Program-made: the position numbers and the translations under genes
The notes under the pieces: model-generated
What the model was told of the DNA's origin: nothing
Seen by the model: the letters and a program-made list of their open reading frames with translations, nothing else
Databases searched by the model: none
Assembly (NCBI GenBank): GCA_050738155.1
Contig: JBOHYW010000034.1
Location: 1-24,825 of the forward strand
Length of the DNA: 24,825 bases
From: 66-474 sp050738155
GTDB lineage: Bacteria; Pseudomonadota; Gammaproteobacteria; Xanthomonadales; Rhodanobacteraceae
Direction: 5' to 3'
Shown here: piece after piece, positions 7,274 to 16,061 of the stretch
Layout of the letters: each line of letters begins with the position of its first letter
How positions within the stretch are numbered: position 1 is the first letter of the stretch

Positions 7274-9613
7274 CTAGGCGCGGCTCAGCGCAGCCTTGAC
7301 CCGCTCCGGCCGGAACGGCGTACGGCGAAGACGAACGCCGATCGCGTCGTACACGGCGTTGCTGATGACCGCGGCCGTCGGACAGGTCGAAGGCTCGCCG
7401 CCGCCGGTGGACGGGTACTCGGGACTGTCGTTCACCAGCACCATTTCGATGCTGTCGGGAATCTCGTTGAAGGTCAGGATCGGGTAACTGTTCCAGTCAC
7501 GGCTGGTGACGTGCGCGTGGTTGAAGGTCACTTCCTCGTGCAACGTGCGGCTCATCGACTGGATGATGTTGCCCTCGATCTGGTTGCGCATGCCGTCCGG
7601 GCTGATGACCATGCCACAGTCATGCGCGACCACCACGCGCGGCACCCGGATTGCGCCGGTCTCACGGTCGACTTCCACGTCGGCGATGGTCGCGACCCGC
7701 GAGTCGTCGCGGTTCACCCATGCGATTCCGCGACCAGTCGCCTTCGTTTCACCTTGCGACTTGCCCTGAAACGCCGGCCGGCTTTGCCATCCGTACAACT
7801 TCGCTGCAGCCTTCAGCACGCCGATGGCACGCGGATCCTTCAGGTACTTGAGCCGGAATTCCAGCGGGTCCTGCTTGGCCGCGGCGGCCAGTTCGTCGAT
7901 GAAGGATTCCATCGCGAAGGTGGTCTCGAACTGGCCCGGCGCACGCAGCCACGCGGTGATGACGCCCACACGGCCTTCCCCGTGACAGGCCACGTCGGCG
8001 TTGTCGAACGTGTACTCGTAACCGATTGCGCCGTCGCCAAGGTTCTCTTTGCCGACCGGTTTGCCGATCAACTCGGAAGCGAGCAGGCGGGTGTCGCTCA
8101 TGGTCGGGATCCACATGTGATGGCGCCACGCGGTCACGTTGCCGTGATCGTCCAGCGCAGCTTCGAGATCCTGGACGATGGGCGGACCCTTCGGATCCCA
8201 GCCATGCGAATCCCAGCGCATCCACTGCACGCGCACCGGCTTGCCCACGGTGCGCGACATGATGGCCGCGTCCGCCATCACGTGCTCGAGACCGTTGCGG
8301 CCGTACTGGCCTGACGCCTCGATCCAGTGCACTTCCACGTTTCCGACCGGCAGGTCGAGCAGTTGTGCCATGTCGCGGCGGGCCTGGTGCGGCATCTGGG
8401 TCCCGGCCCAGAACACCGCCTGATGCTTGCCGACATCGGCGATCGCGCATTCGGGACCAAGCGACGCGTGGCTCTGGAATGGCGTCAGGTAGGTTGCCTT
8501 GAAGGTCCGTGCCGCGCCTTTGAGCGCCTTGTCCGCGTCGCCGTGGCGGGCCACCGCCGTATCCTTGCCCGGCGCCTTGCGCACGGCATCCCACACTTCG
8601 TCAGTGGCCGCCAGTTCCTGCCAGTCCGACCATTTGGCGAGGCCGTCGGTCGGGCCCTTGCGCACCAGTTTCGAACCCAGCTTCTGCGCGGCCTGGATGG
8701 CGCCCCATTCGGTTTCCGCGACCACGCCCAGGAAGTCGCGGTCACGCACGACCTGGACGAAGCCGGGAATCTCCTTGAGCCCGCTTTCGTCGACGGTCAG
8801 CAGCTTCGATCCGACACCGTACGGGCGCACCACACGACCGTGCAGCATCCCCTCGATCTTCACGTCCTGCAGATACGTGAACTCGCCGGTCGTTTTGCCC
8901 GGAATGTCCTTGCGCAGGACCGACTTGCCGACCACCGTGTACTTCGACGGATCCTTCAATTTCGCATCGGGCGCGACCTTCATGCCAAAGCGCTTGCCGC
9001 TTGCACCGATAGTGACGTCCAGGCGTTTGCCGTCCACCAGCTCGCCATAGGTGATCGCACGATCCGGCGAGCCGTTCACCGCAATCCGGCCGTCTTGCGC
9101 CGTGAGTTGATCCACCGACACACCGAAATGCTTGCCGGCCATCTCCAGCAGGACCTGGCGTCCGGCCGCGCCAGCGTGGCGAACCTGCGGCCCGGCATAG
9201 CGGACCGCCATGCTGCCATATGTAGGCCCCTGGTCGACCGTCTCGGTCGTCGTGCCCATCACCAGGTAGAACCGCTCGAAAGGAAAGTCGAGTTCCTCGG
9301 CGGCAATTTGCAGGAGTGCATTCGGCGAGCCGTTGCCTTGTTCGACCTTTCCGGTGAACAGGGTGGCGGTATTGTCCGGATGGATCGCCAGCCACGCGTT
9401 GAGCTTGGCCGGGTCCACCGACGGAAACGGTGCCGTGCCACCCGGCACGCCACCAGCGGCTTTCACCGGCCTTCCATCCGCGAACGCCACGGCCGGGCCG
9501 AACAAGCTGAAGCCGAGCACCAGGCCTCCGGAAGTTTTGAGAAACTTGCGCCGATCAGCGCCGGAGTCGGACAGCCCGGAAGCATCCACAACACGATCCC
9601 GTCGAGTGCTCAT
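7274..9613 (-). CDS. iorB: Molybdopterin-binding subunit of a Tat-exported aldehyde/isoquinoline oxidoreductase-type enzyme
   Basis: The 779-residue protein begins with a twin-arginine signal, DRRKFLKTSGGLVLGFSLFG (RR at 21-22), so it is probably folded with cofactor in the cytoplasm and exported. The body is xanthine dehydrogenase-family: GKVEQGNGSPNALLQIAAEELD, PYGVGSKLL and HASLGPECAIAD. STGGGEPSTCP near the C-terminus supplies the presumed catalytic glutamate (E740). It should hydroxylate an aldehyde or N-heterocycle using a molybdopterin cytosine dinucleotide cofactor and pass electrons to the small 2Fe-2S subunit. The ATG overlaps that subunit's stop (ATGA). No FAD subunit is present, fitting the IorAB/QorAB-like two-subunit class. 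The substrate is unknown. Confidence 0.9.
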   Translation of the reverse strand: MSTRRDRVVDASGLSDSGADRRKFLKTSGGLVLGFSLFGPAVAFADGRPVKAAGGVPGGTAPFPSVDPAKLNAWLAIHPDNTATLFTGKVEQGNGSPNALLQIAAEELDFPFERFYLVMGTTTETVDQGPTYGSMAVRYAGPQVRHAGAAGRQVLLEMAGKHFGVSVDQLTAQDGRIAVNGSPDRAITYGELVDGKRLDVTIGASGKRFGMKVAPDAKLKDPSKYTVVGKSVLRKDIPGKTTGEFTYLQDVKIEGMLHGRVVRPYGVGSKLLTVDESGLKEIPGFVQVVRDRDFLGVVAETEWGAIQAAQKLGSKLVRKGPTDGLAKWSDWQELAATDEVWDAVRKAPGKDTAVARHGDADKALKGAARTFKATYLTPFQSHASLGPECAIADVGKHQAVFWAGTQMPHQARRDMAQLLDLPVGNVEVHWIEASGQYGRNGLEHVMADAAIMSRTVGKPVRVQWMRWDSHGWDPKGPPIVQDLEAALDDHGNVTAWRHHMWIPTMSDTRLLASELIGKPVGKENLGDGAIGYEYTFDNADVACHGEGRVGVITAWLRAPGQFETTFAMESFIDELAAAAKQDPLEFRLKYLKDPRAIGVLKAAAKLYGWQSRPAFQGKSQGETKATGRGIAWVNRDDSRVATIADVEVDRETGAIRVPRVVVAHDCGMVISPDGMRNQIEGNIIQSMSRTLHEEVTFNHAHVTSRDWNSYPILTFNEIPDSIEMVLVNDSPEYPSTGGGEPSTCPTAAVISNAVYDAIGVRLRRTPFRPERVKAALSRA

Positions 9614-10083
9614 GCTTGCCTCCGCGCTTTCGCGGCGCGCTGCACCGCACGCACAATGCGCATGTGCGTGCCGCATCGGCACAGGTTGCCGTTCAGGGCC
9701 TGCTTGATCTCGTCGCGGGTCGGGTTCGGGTGCTGCGCAAGGAATGCGCTGGCAGTCATGATCATGCCGTTGATGCAGTAGCCGCACTGTACGGCCTGCT
9801 CGTCGATGAAAGCCTGCTGCATCGGACTCGGCCTCTCCACCGAACCCAATCCTTCCAGCGTCGTGATTTCATGCCCGACCGCTGCCTCTGCGGGCAGCAC
9901 GCACGAGTGGATCGCCTTGCCGTCCAGGTGGATGGTGCACGCACCGCATTCGGACAGCCCGCACCCGAACTTCGGGCCGTGCAGCTTCAAGTTGTCGCGA
10001 AGCACATACAGCAACATGCTGCCGGACTCGACGGAAACACTGTGCTTCTCGCCGTTCACCTTCAATGCGATGGTTTTTGCCAT
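9610..10083 (-). CDS. iorA: 2Fe-2S subunit of the molybdenum hydroxylase
   Basis: The 157-residue protein has all eight expected cysteines. C41, C46, C49 and C61 (GCGLSECGACT, then HSC) form the plant ferredoxin-type cluster. C100, C103, C135 and C137 (QCGYC and NLCRCGT) form the helical-domain cluster next to the molybdopterin. It relays electrons from the active site to an external acceptor, which is not encoded here. The start is ATG 10083, with GGGAG at 7 nt on the coding strand; the upstream extension to 10170 is not conserved-looking. It has no export signal and would be carried out with the Tat-signalled large subunit. Confidence 0.93.
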   Translation of the reverse strand: MAKTIALKVNGEKHSVSVESGSMLLYVLRDNLKLHGPKFGCGLSECGACTIHLDGKAIHSCVLPAEAAVGHEITTLEGLGSVERPSPMQQAFIDEQAVQCGYCINGMIMTASAFLAQHPNPTRDEIKQALNGNLCRCGTHMRIVRAVQRAAKARRQA

Positions 10084-10388
10084 GTGAATGCTCCCGCCAC
10101 AACGATGTCCACCAAGGTGCATCCATCCATGAAGCCACCTTCGCGCATGTGATGTGACCGCCACGTCCATCGAACCCGGTCACTGGCGGCAGGCGGGCCA
10201 GACCGACGTTTTCATCTGACTCGCCGCACCTCCGGTGGACTATACGCTTGCCAGCGTGCCATTGCGTTCGCCATGCTGATCCCCGGTCGTGTCCCGCTCC
10301 GTGGTGCAGTTCTGCGAGCCGATCCGCATTCCCTCGTCGATGCCAAGCTCCATGGTCTGCGACACGAAGGCGCGCCCACAGGCAGGAC
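10084..10388. other. Intergenic stretch, no gene recognised
   Basis: This gap of about 305 bp lies between the HipA-like fragment (upstream on the minus strand) and the 2Fe-2S subunit gene. It should contain the promoter of the hydroxylase genes, but no convincing -35/-10 pair or ModE box was found. A short minus-strand open frame near 10250-10385 has no recognisable family. Confidence 0.4.
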
Positions 10389-10736
10389 TTACCGATCCGG
10401 GTCGATGACGGCTTGCATCAACGTAATCTCGCTCTGAGGTGCGCCCAAGGCACGCGCGCGCATCTCCCAGCCGCGTACCGCTGCGCGCACATTCTCGGCC
10501 ACCGAGGCTGCGGCCTTCTTGGGGAGACGGTAGTAGTCAGCCGTGGCCATCAGGAGGCTCGAATCCGGCGACTGGTCCCGGTCATCGATTGCAAGCACGT
10601 GATGATCCTTGTCGGCGTTTGGGTTGACATCGAACGCCGGCGACAGTTGCCAGCCATCGCCCGCTCTTATTAAGCCGTGATTGCGCAGGTGATCGTCGCG
10701 GTTGCCAATCAGGATATTGAAGAGGACTCGCCGGAA
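10389..10736 (-). pseudogene. HipA-like serine/threonine kinase, C-terminal fragment
   Basis: Reading the minus strand from 10736 to the TAA at 10389-10391 gives about 115 codons: FRRVLFNILIGNRDDHLRNHG, then GDGWQLSPAFDVNPN and a helical C-terminus (MATADYYRLPKKAAASVAEN). NRDDHLRNHG is the HipA catalytic loop, and SPAFDVNP is the segment carrying the metal-binding aspartate. Everything upstream (N-terminal domain and ATP loop) is missing, and the frame hits a TGA 4 codons above the junction. HipA kinases are toxins of HipBA modules that phosphorylate translation factors; this piece cannot be active. It is joined to a truncated patatin gene at 10731-10740 in a different frame. Confidence 0.82.
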
Positions 10737-11445
10737 CAGCTGTCATGTTCCAGAACATGGTCTCCTGATCGTCGAGGTCGGTTGTCGCGATCCAGAGCTG
10801 GCGGCCGGTTTTTGCTTGCCGTGCCACGGCATCGATCAGTGCGTTGCTGATGAATCGGTCGACCAGACTCGCCAGAACATCGTGACCTCCCACGCCCTGC
10901 GGGAACACCACCCGTTTCAGTACGCTGGGCATGCTGCCCGAATGCTGCAAGGAAGCCAGTGCGCCACTGGTGAATACCTGTTGCAGTTGGGTATCCCAGG
11001 CAGTACCGAGAAACGCGAAGGGCGCCAGCAACGCTCCCGCGCTGACGCCCGTCACCAATTGGAACTTTGGACGTGCATGAGCTCGGGATAATCCGACCAA
11101 CGCCCCAGCGCCGAACGCGCCATAACTGCCACCGCCGGACAGTGCCAACACGTTGATGGGTCTGCCATGTGCCGCCTGCCTGAGGCCCGCCGCCAGGCCT
11201 GGCAGTTCCTGCATGTAGCGCTGGCGGTTCACGCTCAACATTCGAATGTCCGGCTTGAAACCCGCGGGCACCGCGGTGTTGATCAAGTCGGGCGGCGGCG
11301 GACGCCGCGGCACCATCACGCAGCCGCCGAGCACCATCATCGCCAGCGCCAGCCAGTACTGACGCGAGTGCCACAACAGTTCGGCAGCAGTGCTGATCCC
11401 GCTCAAAGATGGGCCCCCATCAAGCAGTGTCAGCATTGTGCGCAT
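10737..11445 (-). pseudogene. Patatin-like phospholipase lipoprotein, 3'-truncated
   Basis: The frame opens at ATG 11445 and carries a membrane segment ending in a lipobox (MMVLGGC), then RRPPPPDLINTAVPAGF, ALSGGGSYGAFGAGAL (oxyanion loop) and VTGVSAGALLAPFAF, where GVSAG holds the nucleophile serine. Similarity continues to TTDLDDQETMFWNMTA and stops at about 10737. The second catalytic residue, the aspartate of the D-G-[GA] motif, should come later and is absent. The frame then continues into HipA-derived DNA out of phase, ending at 10582 with nonsense residues. It was probably an outer-membrane lipase or esterase and is now likely non-functional. The start is uncertain because the stretch before the hydrophobic segment is long. 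Confidence 0.8.
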
Positions 11446-11454
11446 GCGTATGAC

Positions 11455-12327
11455 CTAACGCGCCGCGACGTCAGTCGTGTTCCAGTGCGTGTCCAGCCAT
11501 CGATCGAAACTATGGGTCAGCGGATATTCGCGCCGCACCTCTTCAATGCTGAAGTGAAAACCCTTTTCTTCGAACCAGTGGTACATCACCGTCAGTTCCT
11601 GACCCATGTTCTTCTCGAACTGATCCCATGAAATCTGAACGTACTTCACATCTCGCGCAGTCACACGGCTGAATGCATCGGCAATCTGCTGCATCGACAA
11701 TTCATCACCCGCCAGCGAAAGTGTCCTGTTCTTCCATTTGCCGGGATGCTCAAACGCCAGCGCTGCAAACGCGCCGATGTCATCCACCGCAATCATCTGC
11801 AAGCTTTCCGCCGGGCTGAACGGCTGCTGGAGCTGCCCGTTCCGGATCGACGCACCGAACCCTCTATGCCAGTTCTCCATGAAGAAGACGGGGCGCAGGA
11901 TCGTGTATTGCAAGCCGCTTGATCGCAGGTGCTCTTCCACTTTGATTTTGGTTTCGAAGTGGGGGATGCCCGTCTCTTCGTCCGCGGCACCTACCGAACC
12001 GAAAACGAAGTGGCTGACGCCCTGCCGCTTCGCCGTCTCGATGACCGCCACTCCCTGCTGGATCTCGTTGGCCGTGAAGGGCTGCACGGAAAATACGCCG
12101 TACACACCCGCCATCGCGCGCATCAAGCTGGCGGGGTCATCGAGGTTTCCCTGCAACACTTCCTTTCCATCCCCCACCAGTTGACGGGCTTGATTGCCAT
12201 CGGCATCCCGCACCAGCGCGCGCAACTTGAACCCTTGCTTCTGCAGGTGCCGGTACACGGCGCCTCCTTGTCTACCGGTGGCGCCTGTCACCAAAATGAT
12301 TCGTTCGCTGTTTTTCGACATGTTCAT
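11455..12327 (-). CDS. NmrA-like NAD(P)-binding protein
   Basis: The 290-residue protein opens with an atypical-SDR Rossmann motif, ILVTGATGRQGGAVYRHL (GATGRQG). The NmrA-family features FVFGSVGAADEETGIPHFETK and ILRPVFFMENW follow. These proteins bind NAD(P) and act as redox sensors or as quinone/ether reductases; the classical YxxxK pair is not evident. The start is ATG 12327, with GAGGAG 8 nt upstream on the coding strand. It lies 26 nt behind the SDR gene and is the last intact gene of the minus-strand redox cluster. Confidence 0.85.
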   Translation of the reverse strand: MNMSKNSERIILVTGATGRQGGAVYRHLQKQGFKLRALVRDADGNQARQLVGDGKEVLQGNLDDPASLMRAMAGVYGVFSVQPFTANEIQQGVAVIETAKRQGVSHFVFGSVGAADEETGIPHFETKIKVEEHLRSSGLQYTILRPVFFMENWHRGFGASIRNGQLQQPFSPAESLQMIAVDDIGAFAALAFEHPGKWKNRTLSLAGDELSMQQIADAFSRVTARDVKYVQISWDQFEKNMGQELTVMYHWFEEKGFHFSIEEVRREYPLTHSFDRWLDTHWNTTDVAAR

Positions 12328-12353
12328 TGATTGCTCTCCTCGCCATCGTTGCC

Positions 12354-13148
12354 TCAAGCAATTTGTCGCAGCACGCCGCCATCCACGCGCAACGCGGCGC
12401 CAGTCGTCCCGGACGCCTGTTCCGAGCACACATAGACGACCATGTTCGCGACTTCCTCGGTGGTCGTGAATCGCTGCAGGAGCGATGTCGGCCGCATCGT
12501 CTTCACGAAATTCTGCTCGGCCTGTTGTTGCGTGATGCCTTCGGATTCGGCTTGCGCCTGCATCCAACCCGACAGGGTTTCGGAACGGGTCGGGCCGGGA
12601 ATGACGGCATTCACGGTCACGCCTGTCTCGGCGACCGATTCGGCCACACCTCGTGAGACGGCAAGTTGTGCAGTCTTGGTCATCCCGTAATCGATCATGT
12701 CTTTCGGAATGGCGAGCGCGGATTCGCTGCTGATGAAGACCACCCGTCCCCAGCCGCGTTGCACCATTCCCGGCAGGTAGTGCCGGGTCATGCGTATGCC
12801 GCTCATCACGTTGATCTCGAACATCTCCCGCCAGTCGCTGTCGGTGAGTTCGAGAAAGGGCTTTTGTCGAGCCGTGCCCAGGTTGTTGACCAGGATGTCG
12901 GCGCCCGATGCCTGCGTGACTAATGCTGCGGTTCCCTCTGCGGTCGCGAGGTCCGCGGCAAATCCGGTGATGTCGGCGTCCGGAAACTGCGCACGCATCT
13001 CCTGCAATGCATTGGCGACCCGCTCCTCACCGCGGCCATTGATGACGACCGCAGCGCCGGCGCGTGCCAGCCCTTCCGCAACTGCCCGGCCGATGCCGGC
13101 CGTACTGCCGGTGACGATCGCCTTGCGGCCTTTCAGATCAATGATCAT
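12354..13148 (-). CDS. SDR-family oxidoreductase
   Basis: The 264-residue classical short-chain dehydrogenase has TGSTAGIG (13-20) for the cofactor, LVNNLG (87-91) in place of the usual NNAG, and the catalytic serine and YxxxK in VVFISSES and DYGMTKTA (Y154, K158). PGPTRSETL and a C-terminal G-A-A-L-R-V-D-G-G are typical. The ATG overlaps the stop of the MFS gene (ATGA) and is preceded by AGGAGAG. The substrate is unknown. The frame is open far upstream across the MFS gene, but that part is antiphase shadow. Confidence 0.9.
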   Translation of the reverse strand: MIIDLKGRKAIVTGSTAGIGRAVAEGLARAGAAVVINGRGEERVANALQEMRAQFPDADITGFAADLATAEGTAALVTQASGADILVNNLGTARQKPFLELTDSDWREMFEINVMSGIRMTRHYLPGMVQRGWGRVVFISSESALAIPKDMIDYGMTKTAQLAVSRGVAESVAETGVTVNAVIPGPTRSETLSGWMQAQAESEGITQQQAEQNFVKTMRPTSLLQRFTTTEEVANMVVYVCSEQASGTTGAALRVDGGVLRQIA

Positions 13149-14470
13149 GACAACTCTCCTGAGGTGTTCACGCTGCGGCGTGCCACCCGATCTCCACGGA
13201 TAGTGGCGTAATCGACGGCACTCCCGATCTCGCCGGCAAGCATGGCGGTGGCTTCTTCGCGAGCAAGTCCATCCGGCTGTTGTGCTCGCGTGCCCGGTGT
13301 CACAGCAAGCGCAATGAACAGGGCCGCTGCCACCAGCACCGCACCACCGACCATGAAAACGCTGGCGACATCGCCCAAATTCACCAGGATGCCGCCGGCG
13401 CCAGCACCCACCGCGATGGCGACCTGGACGGCTGCCACCAGCAAACCACCACCGCTTTCGGCCTCGTTGGGTACAACGCGAGTAATCCAGGTTGTCCAAG
13501 CCACCGGTATGGTGCCGAATACAAGGCCCCATATCGCGACGAGTGCCAGCGTGGTGGCGGGTGCGCCGTGCGCACTGGCCAGCGCGATGCCAATCGCGCC
13601 CATGAGCAACGGCATCAACGCCATCGTCAGCTTCGCATGACGTTTCAGCATCACGCCGCCAAGGTGGCTGCCGACGTAATTGGCCACGCCAAATGCCAGC
13701 AGGATGGCCGTCACACCTGTGATTGTTACGCCAGTAACCTCCTGGAGGAATGGCCGTATGTAGGTGAACAGGGCGGAGTTTCCGCCCCAGATCAGCAGGA
13801 CTGCGATCAGGCCGGATCGCATGTGCGGGCGCTTCAGCACGTCGACCAGGGTCCGCAAATTTGCCTGACCCCGGGGCGCCATACTTGGCAGCGTTAGCCA
13901 CTGCACGATCAACGCCAGTAACCCTAGGGCGGCCGCCAGCAGGAACACACCACGCCAACCGATGACGGCACCGAGCCAGCTTCCGGCCGGGGTGGCCACA
14001 ATGGTTGCCGCCGCGAAGCCGCTCATCACGATGGCCAATCCGCGCGGTACCCGTTCCGGTACCAGCCGCATCACGATCGCCATCGACATTGCCCAGAAAC
14101 CACCAATCGCGATACCGAGTACGGCACATCCCAGCAACAGCAACGCGAAGTCTGGTGCAAATGCCACGATGAGATTGGAGGCAATCAGCAGCACGGAAAG
14201 GCCGAGCAGTACGTTGCGCCGATCCATCCGTCGCGTGCAGGACGGGATCAACAAGCTCGCTGCGACGGCCATTGCCGCCGCGGCCGTGACCGTCTGGCCG
14301 GCCAGGCCCACGCTGATACCCAGATCCGACGCGATCGGTGTCAGCACGCTGGGGGGCAGAAATTTCGCCGTGGACAGCGCGAACAGACCCAGCATCATGG
14401 AGATGACTGCGCCCCAGGCCGCTGCTTTCGGAACCGGCACGGCGGCGGACTCTGCTCGTTGCTCGTTCAT
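13145..14470 (-). CDS. MFS transporter (drug/sugar efflux type)
   Basis: The 441-residue protein has about twelve hydrophobic segments. The N-terminal half resembles the AraJ/SotB/YdhP group of proton-driven exporters: FALSTAKFLPPSVLTPIASDLGIS, and a cytoplasmic loop RRMDRRNVLLGLSVLLIASN (variant of the MFS motif A). It is probably an inner-membrane exporter of a small molecule handled by the surrounding reductases. It starts 47 nt after the upstream reductase stop and overlaps the SDR gene by 4 nt, so it belongs to the same minus-strand unit. The C-terminal 40 residues are hydrophilic. Confidence 0.9.
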   Translation of the reverse strand: MNEQRAESAAVPVPKAAAWGAVISMMLGLFALSTAKFLPPSVLTPIASDLGISVGLAGQTVTAAAAMAVAASLLIPSCTRRMDRRNVLLGLSVLLIASNLIVAFAPDFALLLLGCAVLGIAIGGFWAMSMAIVMRLVPERVPRGLAIVMSGFAAATIVATPAGSWLGAVIGWRGVFLLAAALGLLALIVQWLTLPSMAPRGQANLRTLVDVLKRPHMRSGLIAVLLIWGGNSALFTYIRPFLQEVTGVTITGVTAILLAFGVANYVGSHLGGVMLKRHAKLTMALMPLLMGAIGIALASAHGAPATTLALVAIWGLVFGTIPVAWTTWITRVVPNEAESGGGLLVAAVQVAIAVGAGAGGILVNLGDVASVFMVGGAVLVAAALFIALAVTPGTRAQQPDGLAREEATAMLAGEIGSAVDYATIRGDRVARRSVNTSGELS

Positions 14471-14517
14471 GGGTTTATCGCTTCACGAAAATACATGTTC
14501 TTCAAGTGGGCGCCGCT

Positions 14518-15132
14518 TCAACCGAGCTTCACCAGGTTCTGGAACAACAGCCCGCCCGGTTTTCCGCCTACGGCGTGCAGTGCGGCACCGCCCTCATCGA
14601 GCCAGCCAAGCTCTACCGGAGCAAAGCCAAGTTGTTCGGCAAGCGCCGCAACGGTGGCGCTGGCGTCCGCGTCATTGCTGGAGACGAAAACCACCTGCCG
14701 CTGTCCTTCGGCTTGGGCATTCATGCCGAGCTTCTGTATGGGCAGGTGATTGAAGGCTTTGACCAGCTTCGCACCCGCTACAAACTGCGCGTTGATCTCG
14801 GATGACAGCAGACCGCGCAGCTCCGTTTCGCATTGCTCGTCAGGCTGCAAAGCGTTGGTCATGTCGACTACGATCTTTCCGGTCCAGTCGGGGCGTTTCA
14901 CGGCCACGGATGGAACCTGCATGAATCCCACCGCAAGGAAAATGACGTCCGCGTCGAGTGCGTGCTCCAGCGTGACCGGAACCACGTGTCGTCCCAGCTC
15001 GGTAGCGATAGGGACCATGGATTGCGGCCCGCGCGAGTTGGCAATCTGCACATCGATCCCGGCCTTTGCGAAGAGGCCTGCCAACGTCCGGCCAACCGGG
15101 CCGGACCCCACGATGCTGTACTGAGTATTCAT
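14518..15132 (-). CDS. NAD(P)-binding reductase of the F420-reductase-like family
   Basis: The 204-residue protein has an N-terminal Rossmann fold with IVGSGPVGRTLAGLFAKAG (G9-x-G11-x-x-G14) and a following SRGPQS suited to an NADP phosphate. VVDMTNAL and LVKAFNHLPI resemble the F420-dependent NADP reductase family. Coenzyme F420 is not expected in this kind of bacterium, so the partner is probably another flavin or a small substrate; that is inference. It lies 131 nt after the nitroreductase and 47 nt before the MFS gene, all on the minus strand. Confidence 0.85.
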   Translation of the reverse strand: MNTQYSIVGSGPVGRTLAGLFAKAGIDVQIANSRGPQSMVPIATELGRHVVPVTLEHALDADVIFLAVGFMQVPSVAVKRPDWTGKIVVDMTNALQPDEQCETELRGLLSSEINAQFVAGAKLVKAFNHLPIQKLGMNAQAEGQRQVVFVSSNDADASATVAALAEQLGFAPVELGWLDEGGAALHAVGGKPGGLLFQNLVKLG

Positions 15133-15263
15133 GGCTGTTCTCCAGAAAATGAGACTGTGCGTGGGGTGCCGAGACGACAGGTTCGGCTCAACGCATTCAA
15201 GTGTTCACAAGCAGTGAGGCGTGACGTGCAATCCGTGTGTGATAGCCACGCGGCAGCGCCAGT

Positions 15264-15962
15264 TCATGCCCAACGACCGGCTTCTTCGAACGCCAACCGC
15301 GGGTTGCGCGGAAACGGCGTGCCTGGTTTGCCGTAGCCAAGGCTGCAGATGAAGTTGGACTGGATGCGGGTGCCTGCGAAAAACGCGTGGTCGACACCCG
15401 CGTTGTCGAACCCGGACATGGGCCCGCAGTCGAGGCCCAGGGCGCGCGCCGCAAGAATCAGATAAGCACCCTGCAGGCTGCTGTTGCGCCTGGCTGTCGC
15501 CTCGGCCATGTCTGGCTGCCGATAGACCTCGCGCAGCGCCTCACCTCGTGCCGGAAACAATTGCAGCATCGTCTCGGAAAACTCCAAGTCGTAGCCAATG
15601 ATGACCGTGACAGGTGCCCCCAGAATCTTCGGCTGGTTGGCAGCCATCGCGAGTGCCGACAACTTGGCCTTGCCCTCGGCGCTTTTCACCCACACGAACC
15701 GCGCGGGGCTGCTGTTGGCGGCAGTGGGAGCCCACTTGAACAGGTCATAGATCTCGTGGATGGTCTGATCGTCGACCTCTCGGGCGCTCCACTCGTTGTA
15801 GGTTCTGGCCAGCCGGAACAGTTGATCAAGGGACGCGGCGGGCAGAACGCCCTTCGCGGTGGCGTGCGGCGGCTGAAGTGCGAGGCTCGCGAGTTCGGCG
15901 GCCATAGCCCGGCCTGTTGGCTCGGCATCGAGGATGTTTGATTCGAGGTTCGAACGGTTCAT
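15264..15962 (-). CDS. RutE/malonic semialdehyde reductase-like nitroreductase
   Basis: The 232-residue FMN-dependent nitroreductase closely follows E. coli RutE in pattern: ARTYNEWSAREVDDQTIHEIY, KWAPTAANSSPARFVWV, RNSSLQGAYLILAARALGLD, GPMSGFDNAGVDHAFF and a C-terminal LAFEEAGRW. RutE-type enzymes reduce malonic semialdehyde with NAD(P)H; many homologues are broad nitro/quinone reductases. No rut pyrimidine-catabolism genes are nearby, so a generic redox role is more likely. It has about 40 extra N-terminal residues compared with RutE. ATG 15962 lacks a strong Shine-Dalgarno, and an upstream start at 16034 is possible. It heads the redox cluster, divergent from the LysR relic. Confidence 0.88.
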   Translation of the reverse strand: MNRSNLESNILDAEPTGRAMAAELASLALQPPHATAKGVLPAASLDQLFRLARTYNEWSAREVDDQTIHEIYDLFKWAPTAANSSPARFVWVKSAEGKAKLSALAMAANQPKILGAPVTVIIGYDLEFSETMLQLFPARGEALREVYRQPDMAEATARRNSSLQGAYLILAARALGLDCGPMSGFDNAGVDHAFFAGTRIQSNFICSLGYGKPGTPFPRNPRLAFEEAGRWA

Positions 15963-16061
15963 GGTGGTGTCCGTGTAGTTGCGACGCGGACAACAATGAG
16001 CCTCTTCATACAATCTGAAAAGACGAGAAAACAAGATTCAAACTATCTATGTTTGGGATGG

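Noticed and set aside
8327..9781. 484-codon open frame antisense to the hydroxylase genes.
   Set aside because: Its composition is His/Arg/Leu-rich and lacks motifs; it mirrors the conserved coding frame on the other strand.
13149..14129. Long N-terminal extension of the SDR gene across the MFS gene.
   Set aside because: The MFS frame is clearly coding, and the SDR has its own ribosome binding site and ATGA-coupled start at 13148.
14518..15132. Genuine coenzyme F420 metabolism.
   Set aside because: Only one NAD(P)-binding protein resembles the family, no F420 biosynthesis gene is visible, and the host type is not known to make F420.
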